Source: Lachnospiraceae bacterium
GTDB lineage: Bacteria; Bacillota; Clostridia; Lachnospirales; Lachnospiraceae
Direction: 5' to 3'
Length of the DNA: 64,000 bases
Assembly (NCBI GenBank): GCA_017468395.1
Contig: JAFUIR010000017.1
Span: 1-64,000, forward strand
Position 1 is the stretch's first letter, and every line of letters starts with the position of its first letter. The notes below the pieces were generated by a model. The model worked only from the letters and a program-made list of their open reading frames with translations, did no database searches and was not told the origin of the DNA. Shown here in pieces: positions 46,445-56,265 of this stretch. The position numbers and the translations under genes are program-made.

Positions 46445-48405
46445 TGGATCAGGCGAAAATAGAAAGATTACAAAAGAAATATGCACCTAAGAAGGGGCCG
46501 GAAATGCCCAAAGGACCTATGATGAAAGGTCCCGGACCAAGGAGAGGTCCCGGTGGACCGGGGGGTGCGGGGATGCCCGGCGGTAAACCGAAAAATATGA
46601 AAAAGACCGTGGGAAGACTTTTTGGCTATATCAGCGAAGATACCCCAAAACTTGTATTTGTATTTTTCTGTGTCATTGCCAATACCATAGCAAGTCTGGC
46701 GGGTTCTTATATGCTCCGGCCCATCATTAACAACATTACCGAAGGGGCGGGACTGGATGCCCTTGCCAAAGGTCTTATGGTGATGGCTGCTATTTATGTA
46801 GTGGCTGTTGTGTGCCAATATGCCCAGCAACGCATTATGATTGGGGTGTCCCAGAAAGCGCTCCAGAAGCTCCGCAATGATTTGTTTGAAAAAGTACAGA
46901 AACTTCCCGTGAAGTTTTATGATACCCACAATCACGGCGACATCATGAGCCGCTTTACCAACGATGTGGACGTGGTGGGTGAGATGATGAACAACACAGT
47001 GGTGCAAATCATCTCCGGTTCCATCAGTCTCATAGGTACATTCTGCCTGATGGTATACACCAATGTGTGGCTGACTATTGTGACAGTGGTAATGATTCCC
47101 ATTATGCTTCAGGCGGGAAAATGGGTGGCAGGTCACAGCCGTAAATATTACAAAGACCAGCAGGCGGCACTTGGTGCGCTGAACGGTTTTGTGGAGGAAA
47201 CAGTGACAGGACAGAAGGTAGTGAAGGTGTTCTGCCACGAGGAAACCGCCACGGAAGAATTTGAATTTTTAAACCATGACCTTAGGGATAAACAGATTAA
47301 AGCCCAGTTTTACGGCGGTATTATGGGCCCCGTGATGGGGAACCTAAGTCAGGTAGGCTATGCACTCACTGCCTGTATCGGTGCGCTGCTTTGCGTACTG
47401 CGTGGCTTTGATATCGGTGGTCTGACTATTTTTGTGGGCTATTCCAGACAGTTCTCCAGACCCATTAATGAGTTGTCTATGCAGGTAAATACTATTTTCT
47501 CCGCTATGGCAGGTGCAGAGCGTGTTTTTGACGTGATGGACAGCGAGCCGGAGGCCGCAGATGTGACAGGTGCATGGCAGATTTTGGAGGTGGACGGACG
47601 GAGCGTCTATGTACAAAAAGGGCAGGATGTGTTAAGCATGTCCGAGGAAGAAAGGGCAGCGCTGCAGCCTGTGAAAGGTGCCATTGCCCTTTCGGATGTA
47701 GACTTTGGATATGTGCCTGAAAAGCAGATTTTAAAGGGCATTTCCCTGTATGCCGATCCGGGTCAGAAGATTGCCTTTGTAGGCTCTACCGGTGCGGGGA
47801 AAACCACCATCACAAACCTGATTAACCGCTTTTATGATATTGATGGGGGAACGATTACCATGGATGGTATTGATATCCGTGAAATGGAGCGTGACAGCCT
47901 GCGGAAAAACATAGCCATGGTACTTCAGGATACCCATCTGTTTACGGGAACGGTGCGGGAAAATATCCGCTACGGCAGACTGGATGCCACGGATGAGGAA
48001 GTGGAAGCAGCGGCAAGGGTAGCCAGTGCCCATTCCTTTATTATGCGCTTGGAGCATGGTTACGATACCATGATAGAAGGGGACGGCGCCAACTTAAGCC
48101 AGGGACAGAGGCAGCTTTTGAACATTGCAAGGGCAGCCATTTCCAAAGCACCGGTGCTGATTTTGGATGAGGCCACCAGTTCCGTAGACACCAGAACAGA
48201 GAAACACATCGAGCGTGGTATGGACCGTATCATGGCGCAGCGCACCACACTGGTTATCGCTCACAGACTTTCCACTGTCCGTAACGCCAATGCCATTATG
48301 GTGCTGGAAAACGGTGTCATCGTAGAGCGCGGCGACCATGAAGACTTGCTTGCCCAGAAAGGCCGGTACTACGACCTGTACACCGGGCTTACGGAGTTGG
48401 ATTAA
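46444..48405 (+). CDS. Heterodimeric ABC exporter subunit, canonical site
   Basis: The 653-residue partner has GSTGAGKTT, LSQGQRQLL, LILDEATSSVD and VIAHRLSTV, all catalytic residues present. Its N-terminal ~55 residues are unusual: Met, Gly, Pro and Lys rich (MPKGPMMKGPGPRRGPGG), probably a flexible cytoplasmic extension. There is also a longer linker between the membrane and ATPase domains (LEVDGRSVYVQKGQDVLSMSEEE). With the upstream subunit it forms a TM287/288-type exporter. Confidence 0.9.
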   Translation: MDQAKIERLQKKYAPKKGPEMPKGPMMKGPGPRRGPGGPGGAGMPGGKPKNMKKTVGRLFGYISEDTPKLVFVFFCVIANTIASLAGSYMLRPIINNITEGAGLDALAKGLMVMAAIYVVAVVCQYAQQRIMIGVSQKALQKLRNDLFEKVQKLPVKFYDTHNHGDIMSRFTNDVDVVGEMMNNTVVQIISGSISLIGTFCLMVYTNVWLTIVTVVMIPIMLQAGKWVAGHSRKYYKDQQAALGALNGFVEETVTGQKVVKVFCHEETATEEFEFLNHDLRDKQIKAQFYGGIMGPVMGNLSQVGYALTACIGALLCVLRGFDIGGLTIFVGYSRQFSRPINELSMQVNTIFSAMAGAERVFDVMDSEPEAADVTGAWQILEVDGRSVYVQKGQDVLSMSEEERAALQPVKGAIALSDVDFGYVPEKQILKGISLYADPGQKIAFVGSTGAGKTTITNLINRFYDIDGGTITMDGIDIREMERDSLRKNIAMVLQDTHLFTGTVRENIRYGRLDATDEEVEAAARVASAHSFIMRLEHGYDTMIEGDGANLSQGQRQLLNIARAAISKAPVLILDEATSSVDTRTEKHIERGMDRIMAQRTTLVIAHRLSTVRNANAIMVLENGVIVERGDHEDLLAQKGRYYDLYTGLTELD

Positions 48406-48496
48406 GGAAGATTTGGTTTAGATTTAATCAGAATTGATTAGATTCATATCGTTGGATTTGCATTGGAGAGGGCAGTTCCCCCTTTTTATGCATTGA

Positions 48497-48578
48497 AACC
48501 TTCTATTCATGGTCGAAGTGCTCCGGTTGTTAGGCAAGCAAGCGGAACACTTCAGGCGAGTGGATAGGAGGTTTTTTG
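48497..48578 (+). terminator. Nested two-stem terminator after the ABC operon
   Basis: Outer stem AACCTTCTATTCA (48497-48509) with TGGATAGGAGGTT (48561-48573); inner stem GAAGTGCTCCG (48515-48525) with CGGAACACTTC (48543-48553); then a run of Ts. It may be an elaborate terminator or the end of a small structured RNA. Confidence 0.65.
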
Positions 48579-48603
48579 TTATGTCAACCGATTTTGGATA
48601 GGG

Positions 48604-48642
48604 TTTGGGTGTGGTGTGCAGAAAATGTGCCTGTCGCCCAAA
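48604..48642. repeat. TTTGGGTG/CGCCCAAA hairpin
   Basis: TTTGGGTG (48604-48611) pairs with CGCCCAAA (48635-48642), one G-T wobble. This is a relative of the GGGCGT/ACGCCC hairpin family also present near 63 kb. Confidence 0.5.
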
Positions 48643-48665
48643 TTTATTTCCATTTACGCTGAAAA

Positions 48666-48750
48666 ATTGCGAAAAAGTTTACATAACCACCGATACTGGT
48701 TTACATAAAATTGAAAACAAGCGTTGAAAAGAGAAAAATGAGTTTACATA
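48666..48750 (+). repeat. Three copies of GTTTACATAA
   Basis: GTTTACATAA occurs near 48676, 48701 and 48742, spaced irregularly in a gene-free stretch between the terminator and the lipoprotein gene. They may be parts of a decayed repeat. Confidence 0.4.
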
Positions 48751-48760
48751 ACAAAAAAAC

Positions 48761-48797
48761 GTGGGCGACACAAGTGAAAATCAATTTATACGCCCAA
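48761..48797. repeat. TGGGCG/CGCCCA hairpin repeat, copy A
   Basis: TGGGCG (48762-48767) pairs with CGCCCA (48791-48796). The loop contains CAAGTGAAAATCAATTTATA, which reappears, slightly altered, in copy B at 50833-50881 beyond the protease gene. Confidence 0.6.
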
Positions 48798-48815
48798 ATG
48801 GACTTTGATGCTGAG

Positions 48816-48910
48816 TGGAGCACGACCAAAACGTAGCACAGCCAAAACGTAATACAGACAAAACGTAGCGCAGCCAAGATGTGTTACAAGGCAAAACGTA
48901 GCACGCCCCC
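48816..48910 (+). repeat. Degenerate tandem repeats of about 17 bases
   Basis: Five units built on CAAAACGTAGCAC: ACCAAAACGTAGCACAG, CCAAAACGTAATACAG, ACAAAACGTAGCGCAG, a decayed CCAAGATGTGTTACAAG, and GCAAAACGTAGCACGCC. No CRISPR-like spacers are present; it is a simple array. Confidence 0.6.
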
Positions 48911-48931
48911 AATACGGTACAGATAGAAAAG

Positions 48932-49387
48932 TCACTGGGCAGAAAAAGGTGCGGCGAAATAGAACGTGGTTGTATCCCCATTTCCCTGCGGCATAGTAAC
49001 CTTTATGATGATGCGGTATTGACCGGTGGTAAGTGTGCCATACCGGTGTTGCCAATCGTAGTCTTTGATTATAGACTGATTGCTTTCGATAGGATATGCA
49101 AGGTCTACCATGTCCTGTGGTGTTTCCGGAAGTGTGTACCAGACACCATCCTCGGAGATTTCGATAGCGTACCATTCTCCAATGGAGATTGTACCTTGAC
49201 CGGTGTTGGTTATTTGAAGCGAGATACTTTCGGGAGTTACGGAACCCTCTACCACGGACAGAGAGCAGCCGGCGGCACTGCCTATGGTATAGGGACTTTC
49301 CGAAATAACTGTTTTTTCTTCGCCGCATCCCCAGCAGGCGAGTAAAACCAATAAAGTGAATAATGTAGATAAAAATTTGTTTCTCAT
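48932..49387 (-). CDS. Small lipoprotein with an Ig-like domain
   Basis: The 151-residue product starts with a lipoprotein signal (FTLLVLLACWGCG, lipobox ending at a Cys near residue 21). The mature part (SLQITNTGQGTISIGEWYAIEISEDGVWYTLP, YRIIIKV) is a beta-sandwich of the Big_14-like immunoglobulin type. It is displayed on the membrane surface; no enzymatic motif is visible. It lies on the minus strand, divergent from the serine protease, and could share an accessory origin with it. GAGGG precedes the ATG on its strand. Confidence 0.75.
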   Translation of the reverse strand: MRNKFLSTLFTLLVLLACWGCGEEKTVISESPYTIGSAAGCSLSVVEGSVTPESISLQITNTGQGTISIGEWYAIEISEDGVWYTLPETPQDMVDLAYPIESNQSIIKDYDWQHRYGTLTTGQYRIIIKVTMPQGNGDTTTFYFAAPFSAQ

Positions 49388-49540
49388 GTAAAATCCTCCC
49401 TCTCACGAATCATAACACTAAAAGTATACTATGCTGCATAATGAATTTCAACACAAAATCTTGCGTTCTTTTGAAAAGTGCGACAATTTATAAGAGCAGA
49501 CCAAATTGACAGTATATTCCAATTGTATACAAGGGGGTAA

Positions 49541-50737
49541 ATGATGAGAAAAAAGTTTAGAACATTTATGGCTATTTTATTGTGTTTTTTAGTCTTCGGA
49601 AGTGTAAGTTCTACTAGCGAACTTAGAGTTGAAGCAATGGAAAATTTGATATCCACTGAAGAACTGGATATAGATTTTTTAGAGAAACAAATAGAAAGTA
49701 TTGAACAGTATCAAAGTATGTTGGACGCATTCAATAATGAAAGCAAAGTTAGAAGTGTGGGATATCAAGCGTACGATTCTAATTATGGTGGTGCTTATAT
49801 AGATGATACTGGTGATTTGGTCGTGCGTCTTGTCGATTGTGAGACAACAAGGGTGGATGAAATTCGAGAAGATACTGGTAATTATGAAATAAAGACAGAT
49901 GATTGCAACTATTCATTTAATGAACTTCTTATGGTTATTAATACAATTAATGCAAATCTAGATTACTTGACAGATTGTGGAATTGTTATTTCAGAGATGT
50001 ACGAAGATGTTTATTGCAATAACGTAAAAATTGGTGTGAAAGATTTGACAAATGAAAAGGAACGTATTATTAGAGAATTAATCGATTCACCTTGTATGGA
50101 TGTATATTGCCATAATAACGATAGTGAAGAAGAAACGGCAATTAAGGGTGGAGATGAAGTTACGAATAGTTTATCAGGAGGTCAGTCAACAATAGGTTTT
50201 TGCGCCACGAAAGGGGGCGTAGAGGGATTTGTTATAGCGGGCCATGCGGGGCATACTATGTATGATAATTTTACTCATGCGGGAACGACAGTGGGGTATG
50301 TTACGGATACGGCATATTATAATAATTCGACAGCAGATGCTTCGTTTCTAACAAAGTCTCAATATGCGGACACTACTGCTGGTATTAGCATATATGTGTG
50401 CCATTTGGTAAGTACAAATATGAATGATTATCCTGTAGGAACAGTGGTATTTAAGTATGGTATTGCTACAGAACAAACATACGGAAAAGTAATAAGTAAC
50501 TACTACACGTCAAAAGCAGGCGATATGTATTTTTTGTCGCAGACTACTGCAGCATACAATAGTGAAGGTGGAGATAGTGGAGGTCCAGTTTTTTTGATAA
50601 CGGATGTAGTAAACGGACAGGTTACCTGCAAATTATTAGGAATTCATAGAGGAAGGACAGGTACAGATGACTATGCCATTTTTACGAAATACTATAATAT
50701 AGTAAATGAATTAGGCGTGGCGGCAATAACTAATTAA
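49541..50737 (+). CDS. Secreted trypsin-like serine protease
   Basis: The 398-residue product has a signal peptide (MMRKKFRTFMAILLCFLVFGSVSS), a pro-region of about 180 residues and a chymotrypsin-fold domain with a full triad: His235 in VIAGHAGHT, Asp266 in STADASF and Ser346 in GGDSGGP. It resembles streptogrisin-like extracellular proteases. The gene is much more AT-rich than its neighbours, which suggests recent acquisition. GGGGG lies five bases before the first ATG; a second ATG is one codon on. A terminator follows. Whether the lipoprotein is an inhibitor or partner is unknown. Confidence 0.85.
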   Translation: MMRKKFRTFMAILLCFLVFGSVSSTSELRVEAMENLISTEELDIDFLEKQIESIEQYQSMLDAFNNESKVRSVGYQAYDSNYGGAYIDDTGDLVVRLVDCETTRVDEIREDTGNYEIKTDDCNYSFNELLMVINTINANLDYLTDCGIVISEMYEDVYCNNVKIGVKDLTNEKERIIRELIDSPCMDVYCHNNDSEEETAIKGGDEVTNSLSGGQSTIGFCATKGGVEGFVIAGHAGHTMYDNFTHAGTTVGYVTDTAYYNNSTADASFLTKSQYADTTAGISIYVCHLVSTNMNDYPVGTVVFKYGIATEQTYGKVISNYYTSKAGDMYFLSQTTAAYNSEGGDSGGPVFLITDVVNGQVTCKLLGIHRGRTGTDDYAIFTKYYNIVNELGVAAITN

Positions 50738-50770
50738 AAGATAAATGATTGTGAAGACTGTTAATTTGGT

Positions 50771-50822
50771 AAGGAACTTTTTCTAAATAGATGAATAATC
50801 TATGGTGCGAAAGTTCCTTTTG
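50771..50822 (+). terminator. Protease gene terminator
   Basis: AAGGAACTTT (50771-50780) pairs perfectly with AAAGTTCCTT (50810-50819), then TTT. Confidence 0.75.
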
Positions 50823-50832
50823 CATAGCATAT

Positions 50833-50881
50833 AACAAAAACATAGGCATCATAAGTGAAAAAAATTTATATGCCCTAGATG
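50833..50881. repeat. Hairpin repeat, copy B
   Basis: Diverged copy of the element at 48751-48799: AACAAAAAC, then TAGGCAT and ATGCCCTA arms around an AAGTGAAAAAAATTTAT loop. The arm change from GGCG/CGCC to GGCA/TGCC keeps pairing, so the hairpin has been preserved. Confidence 0.55.
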
Positions 50882-50962
50882 CATTCAGACCTAAATAGGA
50901 TGCAAACAGAACGTCACTCGATAGAGAAATCAGTTTATATCAAAATAGTACAAAAGGGATAG

Positions 50963-50992
50963 TTGACAGCAGTGCCCATTTCAAAGTATACT
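50963..50992 (+). promoter_or_regulatory. Promoter of the 163-residue membrane protein
   Basis: TTGACA (50963-50968), 18 bases, TATACT (50987-50992). Confidence 0.6.
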
Positions 50993-51060
50993 TTTTGATA
51001 TGACAAAGTGGTATGACTTTGTGAAACAGTTATTTTTACATATTTAGGAGGAAACTAATA

Positions 51061-51552
51061 ATGAAAAAAGGTAATTTAGGTATCAGATTAGCAGTTTACG
51101 GCGTGCTGGCATTTGTATTGGCATATTTTGGTTCCAGCACATTGCTGTTCTTAATGCTCGGTATAACTTTGCTTGTAGAGAAAAACGAGTGGGCAACACG
51201 CCAGATTATCCAGGCACTGGTTCTTTGCTATGCATCCAGTTTGGTAAGAAGCGTATTGAATATCTTTGATTTTATGTACAAAATCCCTTATGTTGGAACT
51301 GTATGGAGTATCCTGTTAGACGTTATTTTTGTACTGATTGAGATTGCAGTTCTTGTATTTGCAGTTCTTGGTATTATCAAGAACCTGAAAGATCAGGACG
51401 CAGCAATCCCTGTTGCATCTTCCGTTGCAGATTGGGTTTACGGTGTTGCAAAAGAAAAAACTGCACCTGCAGCAGCACCTGCTCCCGCAGCACAGGCAGC
51501 ACCCGCTCCTCAGGCACAGGCAGCACCCGCACAGGACACAACTCAGCAGTAA
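51061..51552 (+). CDS. Small membrane protein with Ala-Pro-rich tail
   Basis: The 163-residue protein has about four hydrophobic segments (residues 10-40, 45-70, 78-110 or so) and a C-terminal tail of Ala, Pro and Gln (APAAAPAPAAQAAPAPQ). No family is recognised. AGGAGG precedes the ATG. Codons are typical of highly expressed genes of this organism (many C- or G-ending), unlike the AT-rich protease upstream. It ends just before the valS promoter. Confidence 0.7.
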   Translation: MKKGNLGIRLAVYGVLAFVLAYFGSSTLLFLMLGITLLVEKNEWATRQIIQALVLCYASSLVRSVLNIFDFMYKIPYVGTVWSILLDVIFVLIEIAVLVFAVLGIIKNLKDQDAAIPVASSVADWVYGVAKEKTAPAAAPAPAAQAAPAPQAQAAPAQDTTQQ

Positions 51553-51561
51553 GAAATATTC

Positions 51562-51590
51562 TTGACAAAAGCGCGGAAGTTGACTATAGT
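51562..51590 (+). promoter_or_regulatory. valS promoter
   Basis: TTGACA (51562-51567), 17 bases, TATAGT (51585-51590). Confidence 0.85.
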
Positions 51591-51596
51591 AATTAC

Positions 51597-51958
51597 AAAT
51601 TATTTGTATAAACAAAGGTAATGACAAAGAGGAGTATGTATTACCCTGCACCAGAGAGAATGTCCCGGGGAACCGGCTGAAAGGGCATTTTGCGGAAAGG
51701 ATACAGAAGGTAGCTTTGGAACCGGAGGATTGAAAACAGATTTGGGAACCGGCAGACGGAACCCGGATTTGCAAAGTAGGTTTTCCCGATTTATCCCCGT
51801 TAGCGGATAAGGCTTTGGCATCCCGTCAGACATAAGGTTTGGCAAGCGGATAAGAAGCTGTTGAGGTGGTTTTCCGTGGCCAAGCGGGAAACTGTGAACA
51901 AAGGTGGTAACGCGTTTATGACGCCCTTTGCCGGAACACTCCGGCAGAGGGCTTTTTT
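51597..51958 (+). ncRNA. Valine T-box leader of valS
   Basis: A T-box riboswitch lies between the promoter and valS. The conserved T-box bulge sequence AAGGTGGTAACGCG is at 51901-51914. Upstream, GGTAGCTTTGGAACC at 51709-51723 presents GTA (51710-51712) as a probable specifier codon, a valine codon that fits the gene. The terminator is GCCCTTTGCCGG...CCGGCAGAGGGC followed by Ts (51923-51958). Uncharged valine tRNA would pair with GUA and the bulge and allow read-through. Confidence 0.9.
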
Positions 51959-52042
51959 ATGTTTGCGAAAATGATCAAAAGCAAAGTCATGCGGGGATGC
52001 TAAAGGGCAGTGCCCGTGTGAACAAAGAAAGGAAGGAAAAAT

Positions 52043-54724
52043 ATGAGCAAGGAATTGGCAAAGACCTATGACCCCAGCGGCATAGAAGACAGACTTTACG
52101 AAAAATGGTTAGAAAAAAAGTATTTCCATGCGGAAGTTGATCACAGTAAGAAACCGTTTACTATTGTGATTCCCCCTCCAAATATTACAGGACAGTTGCA
52201 CATGGGACATGCACTGGACAACACTATGCAGGATATCCTCATCCGTTTTAAGAGAATGCAGGGATATAATGCACTGTGGCAGCCCGGCACAGACCATGCA
52301 AGTATTGCAACAGAGGTTAAGATTATCGAGAAACTCCGTGAAGAAGGCATCGATAAATGGGACCTTGGCAGAGAAAAATTCTTGGAGAGAGCATGGGACT
52401 GGAAGAAAGAATACGGCGGAAGAATTATTTCCCAGCTTAAAAAATTAGGTTCCTCCTGTGACTGGGACAGAGAGCGCTTCACCATGGATGAAGGCTGTAA
52501 CAAAGCCGTTACGGAAGTGTTCTGCAAGATGCACGAAAAAGGATGGATTTACAAGGGTAGCCGTATCATCAACTGGTGTCCTGTTTGTAACACTTCCATC
52601 TCCGATGCAGAGGTTGAATATCAGGAGCAGGCAGGTCATTTCTGGCATATCCAATATCCTTTGATGGATGAAAACGGTCAGCCCAGCACTACGGAGTTCC
52701 TTACATTTGCAACCACAAGACCCGAGACAATGCTCGGCGATACCGCTGTAGCAATCAATCCCGAGGATGACAGATATAAGCACCTCATCGGCAGAAAAGT
52801 AATGCTGCCCCTTATGAACCGTGAGATTCCTATCGTAACAGACAGTTACGTTGACATGGAATTTGGTACAGGTGTTGTTAAGATTACACCGGCTCATGAC
52901 CCTAACGACTTTGAAGTTGGTAAGCGCCATGACCTGCCCATCATCAACGTAATGAACGATGATGCCACCATCAATGCAAAGGGCGGCAAATTTGCTGGAA
53001 TGGACCGCTACGAAGCAAGAGCAGCCATTGTAAAAGAATTGGATGAGATGGGTCTCCTTGTAAAAATCGAAGACCATTCCCACAACGTAGGAACCCACGA
53101 CAGATGTAAAACAACCATCGAGCCTCTTGTAAAAGAGCAGTGGTTTGTAAAGATGGATGAACTCATTAAACCCGCAGTTGAAGCAGTTAAGAGCGGCGAA
53201 ATCCAACTCATTCCCGAGAGAATGGAAAAGACTTACTTTAACTGGACTGACAATATCCGTGACTGGTGCATCAGCCGTCAACTTTGGTGGGGACACAGAA
53301 TTCCCGCTTATTACTGCGACGAATGCGGCGAGGTAGTAGTTGCAAAAGAAGCACCGGAAAAATGTCCTAAATGCGGATGCGCTCATATGACACAGGACCC
53401 CGATACTTTGGATACATGGTTCTCTTCCGCTCTTTGGCCTTTCTCCACACTGGGCTGGCCTGAGATGACAGAGGATTTGAAGTATTTCTATCCTACAGAC
53501 GTTTTGGTAACCGGATATGATATTATTTTCTTCTGGGTAATCCGTATGATTTTCTCCGGATTTGAACAGATGAAAGAAAAACCCTTCAAGACAGTACTAT
53601 TCCACGGACTTGTAAGAGACAGCCAGGGACGCAAGATGTCCAAGTCTCTCGGTAACGGTATCGACCCTCTGGAAATTATTGACCAGTACGGTGCGGATGC
53701 ACTGAGACTGACACTGATTACCGGTAATGCACCGGGTAACGATATGCGTTTCTACTTCGAGAGAGTGGAGGCAAGCAGAAACTTTGCCAATAAGGTATGG
53801 AATGCTTCCCGTTTTATTATGATGAACATGGAGCAGGCTCTTGAAAAGACCGGCAAGGCTGTGTACGAGCCCGCGGCAAATGAACTTGAGCCAGTTGATA
53901 AGTGGATTCTTTCCAAACTGAATACTCTTGTAAAAGATGCAACAGAAAATATGGAGCACTTTGAACTTGGTATTGCGGTTCAGAAAGTTTACGACTTTAT
54001 CTGGGATGAGTTCTGCGACTGGTATATTGAGATGGTTAAGCCCCGTCTTTATAACTCCGATAACGCAGCAAGCCAGAATGCGGCTCTTTGGACACTGAAG
54101 ACTGTTTTGATTGATGCGCTGAAACTTCTGCATCCTTACATGCCTTTTATCACAGAAGAAATCTTCTGTACACTCCAGAGTGAAGAGGAATCTATCATGA
54201 TTTCCAACTGGCCTGTGTTTGATGAGAGCAAAGTTTATGCGAAGGAAGAAAAAGCCATCGAAATTATTAAAGAGGCAGTACGAGGAATCAGAAACGTCCG
54301 CACAGAGATGAATGTTCCCCCCAGCAAAAAGGCTTCTGTATATGTAGTAAGCGAGAATCAGGAGATGCTGGATGTATTTACAGAAGGTAAGTTGTTCTTT
54401 GAATCTCTTGCCTATGCTTCCGAAAGTTTCATGCAGAAAGACAAGAGCGGCATCGCGCAGGATGCGGTTTCCGTAGTAATTGCAGATGCTACACTTTACA
54501 TTCCTTTTGCGGAACTGGTTGATATCGCTCAGGAAATCGAGAGACTCCAGAAGGAAGAAAAGAGACTGGAAGGCGAACTTGCCCGTGTAAACGGTATGCT
54601 TTCCAATGAGAGATTTATCTCCAAAGCGCCTGAGGCAAAGATTGCCCAGGAGCGGGAAAAATTGGAAAAATACACCCAGATGATGGAGCAGGTAAGAGCA
54701 CGTCTTGCGCAACTTCAGGCGTAG
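52043..54724 (+). CDS. valS: Valine-tRNA ligase
   Basis: The 893-residue enzyme has HMGHAL (the HIGH motif) in [18 protein letters not shown] and [11 protein letters not shown] (KMSKS motif), plus the CP1 editing domain with [25 protein letters not shown]. Zinc-type cysteines lie in CPVCNTS and [22 protein letters not shown]. It charges tRNA-Val and is under T-box control, so it is expressed when valine is scarce. AGGAAGGA precedes the ATG. The C-terminal coiled coil ([15 protein letters not shown]) is the usual tRNA-binding arm. Confidence 0.98.
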   Translation: MSKELAKTYDPSGIEDRLYEKWLEKKYFHAEVDHSKKPFTIVIPPPNITGQLHMGHALDNTMQDILIRFKRMQGYNALWQPGTDHASIATEVKIIEKLREEGIDKWDLGREKFLERAWDWKKEYGGRIISQLKKLGSSCDWDRERFTMDEGCNKAVTEVFCKMHEKGWIYKGSRIINWCPVCNTSISDAEVEYQEQAGHFWHIQYPLMDENGQPSTTEFLTFATTRPETMLGDTAVAINPEDDRYKHLIGRKVMLPLMNREIPIVTDSYVDMEFGTGVVKITPAHDPNDFEVGKRHDLPIINVMNDDATINAKGGKFAGMDRYEARAAIVKELDEMGLLVKIEDHSHNVGTHDRCKTTIEPLVKEQWFVKMDELIKPAVEAVKSGEIQLIPERMEKTYFNWTDNIRDWCISRQLWWGHRIPAYYCDECGEVVVAKEAPEKCPKCGCAHMTQDPDTLDTWFSSALWPFSTLGWPEMTEDLKYFYPTDVLVTGYDIIFFWVIRMIFSGFEQMKEKPFKTVLFHGLVRDSQGRKMSKSLGNGIDPLEIIDQYGADALRLTLITGNAPGNDMRFYFERVEASRNFANKVWNASRFIMMNMEQALEKTGKAVYEPAANELEPVDKWILSKLNTLVKDATENMEHFELGIAVQKVYDFIWDEFCDWYIEMVKPRLYNSDNAASQNAALWTLKTVLIDALKLLHPYMPFITEEIFCTLQSEEESIMISNWPVFDESKVYAKEEKAIEIIKEAVRGIRNVRTEMNVPPSKKASVYVVSENQEMLDVFTEGKLFFESLAYASESFMQKDKSGIAQDAVSVVIADATLYIPFAELVDIAQEIERLQKEEKRLEGELARVNGMLSNERFISKAPEAKIAQEREKLEKYTQMMEQVRARLAQLQA

Positions 54725-54787
54725 CAAACGCCCTTGGGTAAGTAACGCAAATTGTGCAGTCAACATTCATGAAGGCAGGTGTCTTTT

Positions 54788-56104
54788 GTGAAAAAGCAAA
54801 TAATTGAGAATTATGAACAGGCGGTACAGTATTTGTACGATGTTCCGAGATTTACAAAAAAAAGTACGATGGAGGATACCCGGCGTCACCTTGCGGCGCT
54901 GGGCAATCCTGACCATGGCATGAAGATTATTCATATTGCAGGCACAAACGGGAAAGGTTCTGTTTGTGCTTATTTGCGTAGTATCTTAAATGAAGCGGGG
55001 TATTCCTGCGGTGTTTTCACATCCCCCCACTTGGTGGAATGCAGGGAGCGTTTTGCCATAGACGGCGAGATGGTTTCCGAAGAAACTTTTTATGAGGCTT
55101 TTATGCAGGTGTATGAAAGTTTGGACTGGGGCGCGCTGGAAACAGGCGAAGGCTATCATCCTACTTTTTTTGAATATTTATTTTTTATGGGGATGCTTAT
55201 ATTTGCCAAGGAAAAGCCGGATTTTTGCATTCTGGAAACGGGGCTTGGAGGAAGGCTGGATGCCACCAATGCCGTGGAAAAGAAGGAACTGGCGGTGATT
55301 ACCCGTATCGGCATGGACCACATGGAATATTTAGGAAATACTTTGGAAGAGATTGCCGGCGAGAAGGCAGGAATTATTATGGAAGGTGTTCCTGTAGTGT
55401 ATCTGGATGAGGTAAAAGAGGCTTCCGGCGTAATTTGCAAGGTTGCTGCGAAAAAAGGCGCTCTCTTGGAGGGGGTGTCGAAACGGGACTACGCATACTT
55501 AAATTTTAAGAATAAAAGCATTGATTTTTCCTATTATTCTCGGTATTATGAATATGTTAGAGTATGTTTGCATACCATCGCCCATTATCAGATGGAAAAT
55601 GCCGCTCTTGCCATCAGAGCCGCAGAGGTTTTGGACGCAGGCAGGAGTATCACGAAAAGTCACATTGAAGAGGGACTTGCAAAGGCATTTTGGGCAGGGC
55701 GCATGGAAGAGGTGCGCAGGGAATTTTATGTGGACGGTGCCCACAACGAGGATGGAATCAGAGCGTTTTTGCAGACGGTTTCCATGGACGGCTGGCAGGG
55801 CAGCAGACATCTTCTTTGCAGTGTGGTCAGGGATAAAGATTATTTGTCCATGATTCAGGCTTTGGCGGACAGCGGTCTGTTTTGTAAAATTACGGTGGCA
55901 CAGCTGGAAAGCGGCAGGGCAACCCCCATTGCAGAGTTACTCAACATTTGGAAACAGTATACAAAGCAGGATATACAGGTCTTTACATCGGTGGATGAGG
56001 CGGTGAAAAGCGTGCTTGCAAACCAAGAAGCAGATGAGCGCATTTATGCCGCAGGGTCTTTATATCTGGTCGGTGAGATAAAGGGTGTATTAAAGAGGTG
56101 CTGA
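54788..56104 (+). CDS. folC: Folylpolyglutamate synthase / dihydrofolate synthase
   Basis: The 438-residue protein has the FolC P-loop HIAGTNGKGSVCAYL, HLVECRERFAIDGE, ILETGLGGRLDATNA and DGAHNEDGI, in the family's order. It adds glutamate to folate and may also make dihydrofolate. I chose GTG at 54788, seven to twelve bases after AGGCAGGTG; a GTG at 54779 is too close to its ribosome site. It follows valS by 63 bases and overlaps no other gene; a small gene and a TPR protein follow closely. Confidence 0.95.
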   Translation: MKKQIIENYEQAVQYLYDVPRFTKKSTMEDTRRHLAALGNPDHGMKIIHIAGTNGKGSVCAYLRSILNEAGYSCGVFTSPHLVECRERFAIDGEMVSEETFYEAFMQVYESLDWGALETGEGYHPTFFEYLFFMGMLIFAKEKPDFCILETGLGGRLDATNAVEKKELAVITRIGMDHMEYLGNTLEEIAGEKAGIIMEGVPVVYLDEVKEASGVICKVAAKKGALLEGVSKRDYAYLNFKNKSIDFSYYSRYYEYVRVCLHTIAHYQMENAALAIRAAEVLDAGRSITKSHIEEGLAKAFWAGRMEEVRREFYVDGAHNEDGIRAFLQTVSMDGWQGSRHLLCSVVRDKDYLSMIQALADSGLFCKITVAQLESGRATPIAELLNIWKQYTKQDIQVFTSVDEAVKSVLANQEADERIYAAGSLYLVGEIKGVLKRC

Positions 56105-56105
56105 A

Positions 56106-56252
56106 ATGATTAACTTTGAGGAAGAATTGAAAAAGTTTCATCCCAGTTTAGAAGTAGAAGATGCGGAAGATGCGATTTATAATCAGGATCTGACGGATAT
56201 GGCAGATATATTGGTAAAGATGCTTAAGGAAACACAGGCAGAGGAAGAATAG
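56106..56252 (+). CDS. Small acidic protein of unknown function
   Basis: A 48-codon frame too short for usual callers: MINFEEELKKFHPSLEVED then AEDAIYNQDLTDMADI and LVKMLKETQAEEE. It is acidic and helical. The ATG lies one base after the folC stop (TGA AATG arrangement), and the next gene follows after 13 bases, so it is embedded in the operon. No family is assigned; translational coupling supports that it is real. Confidence 0.6.
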   Translation: MINFEEELKKFHPSLEVEDAEDAIYNQDLTDMADILVKMLKETQAEEE

Positions 56253-56265
56253 GAAGGACGTTTAC

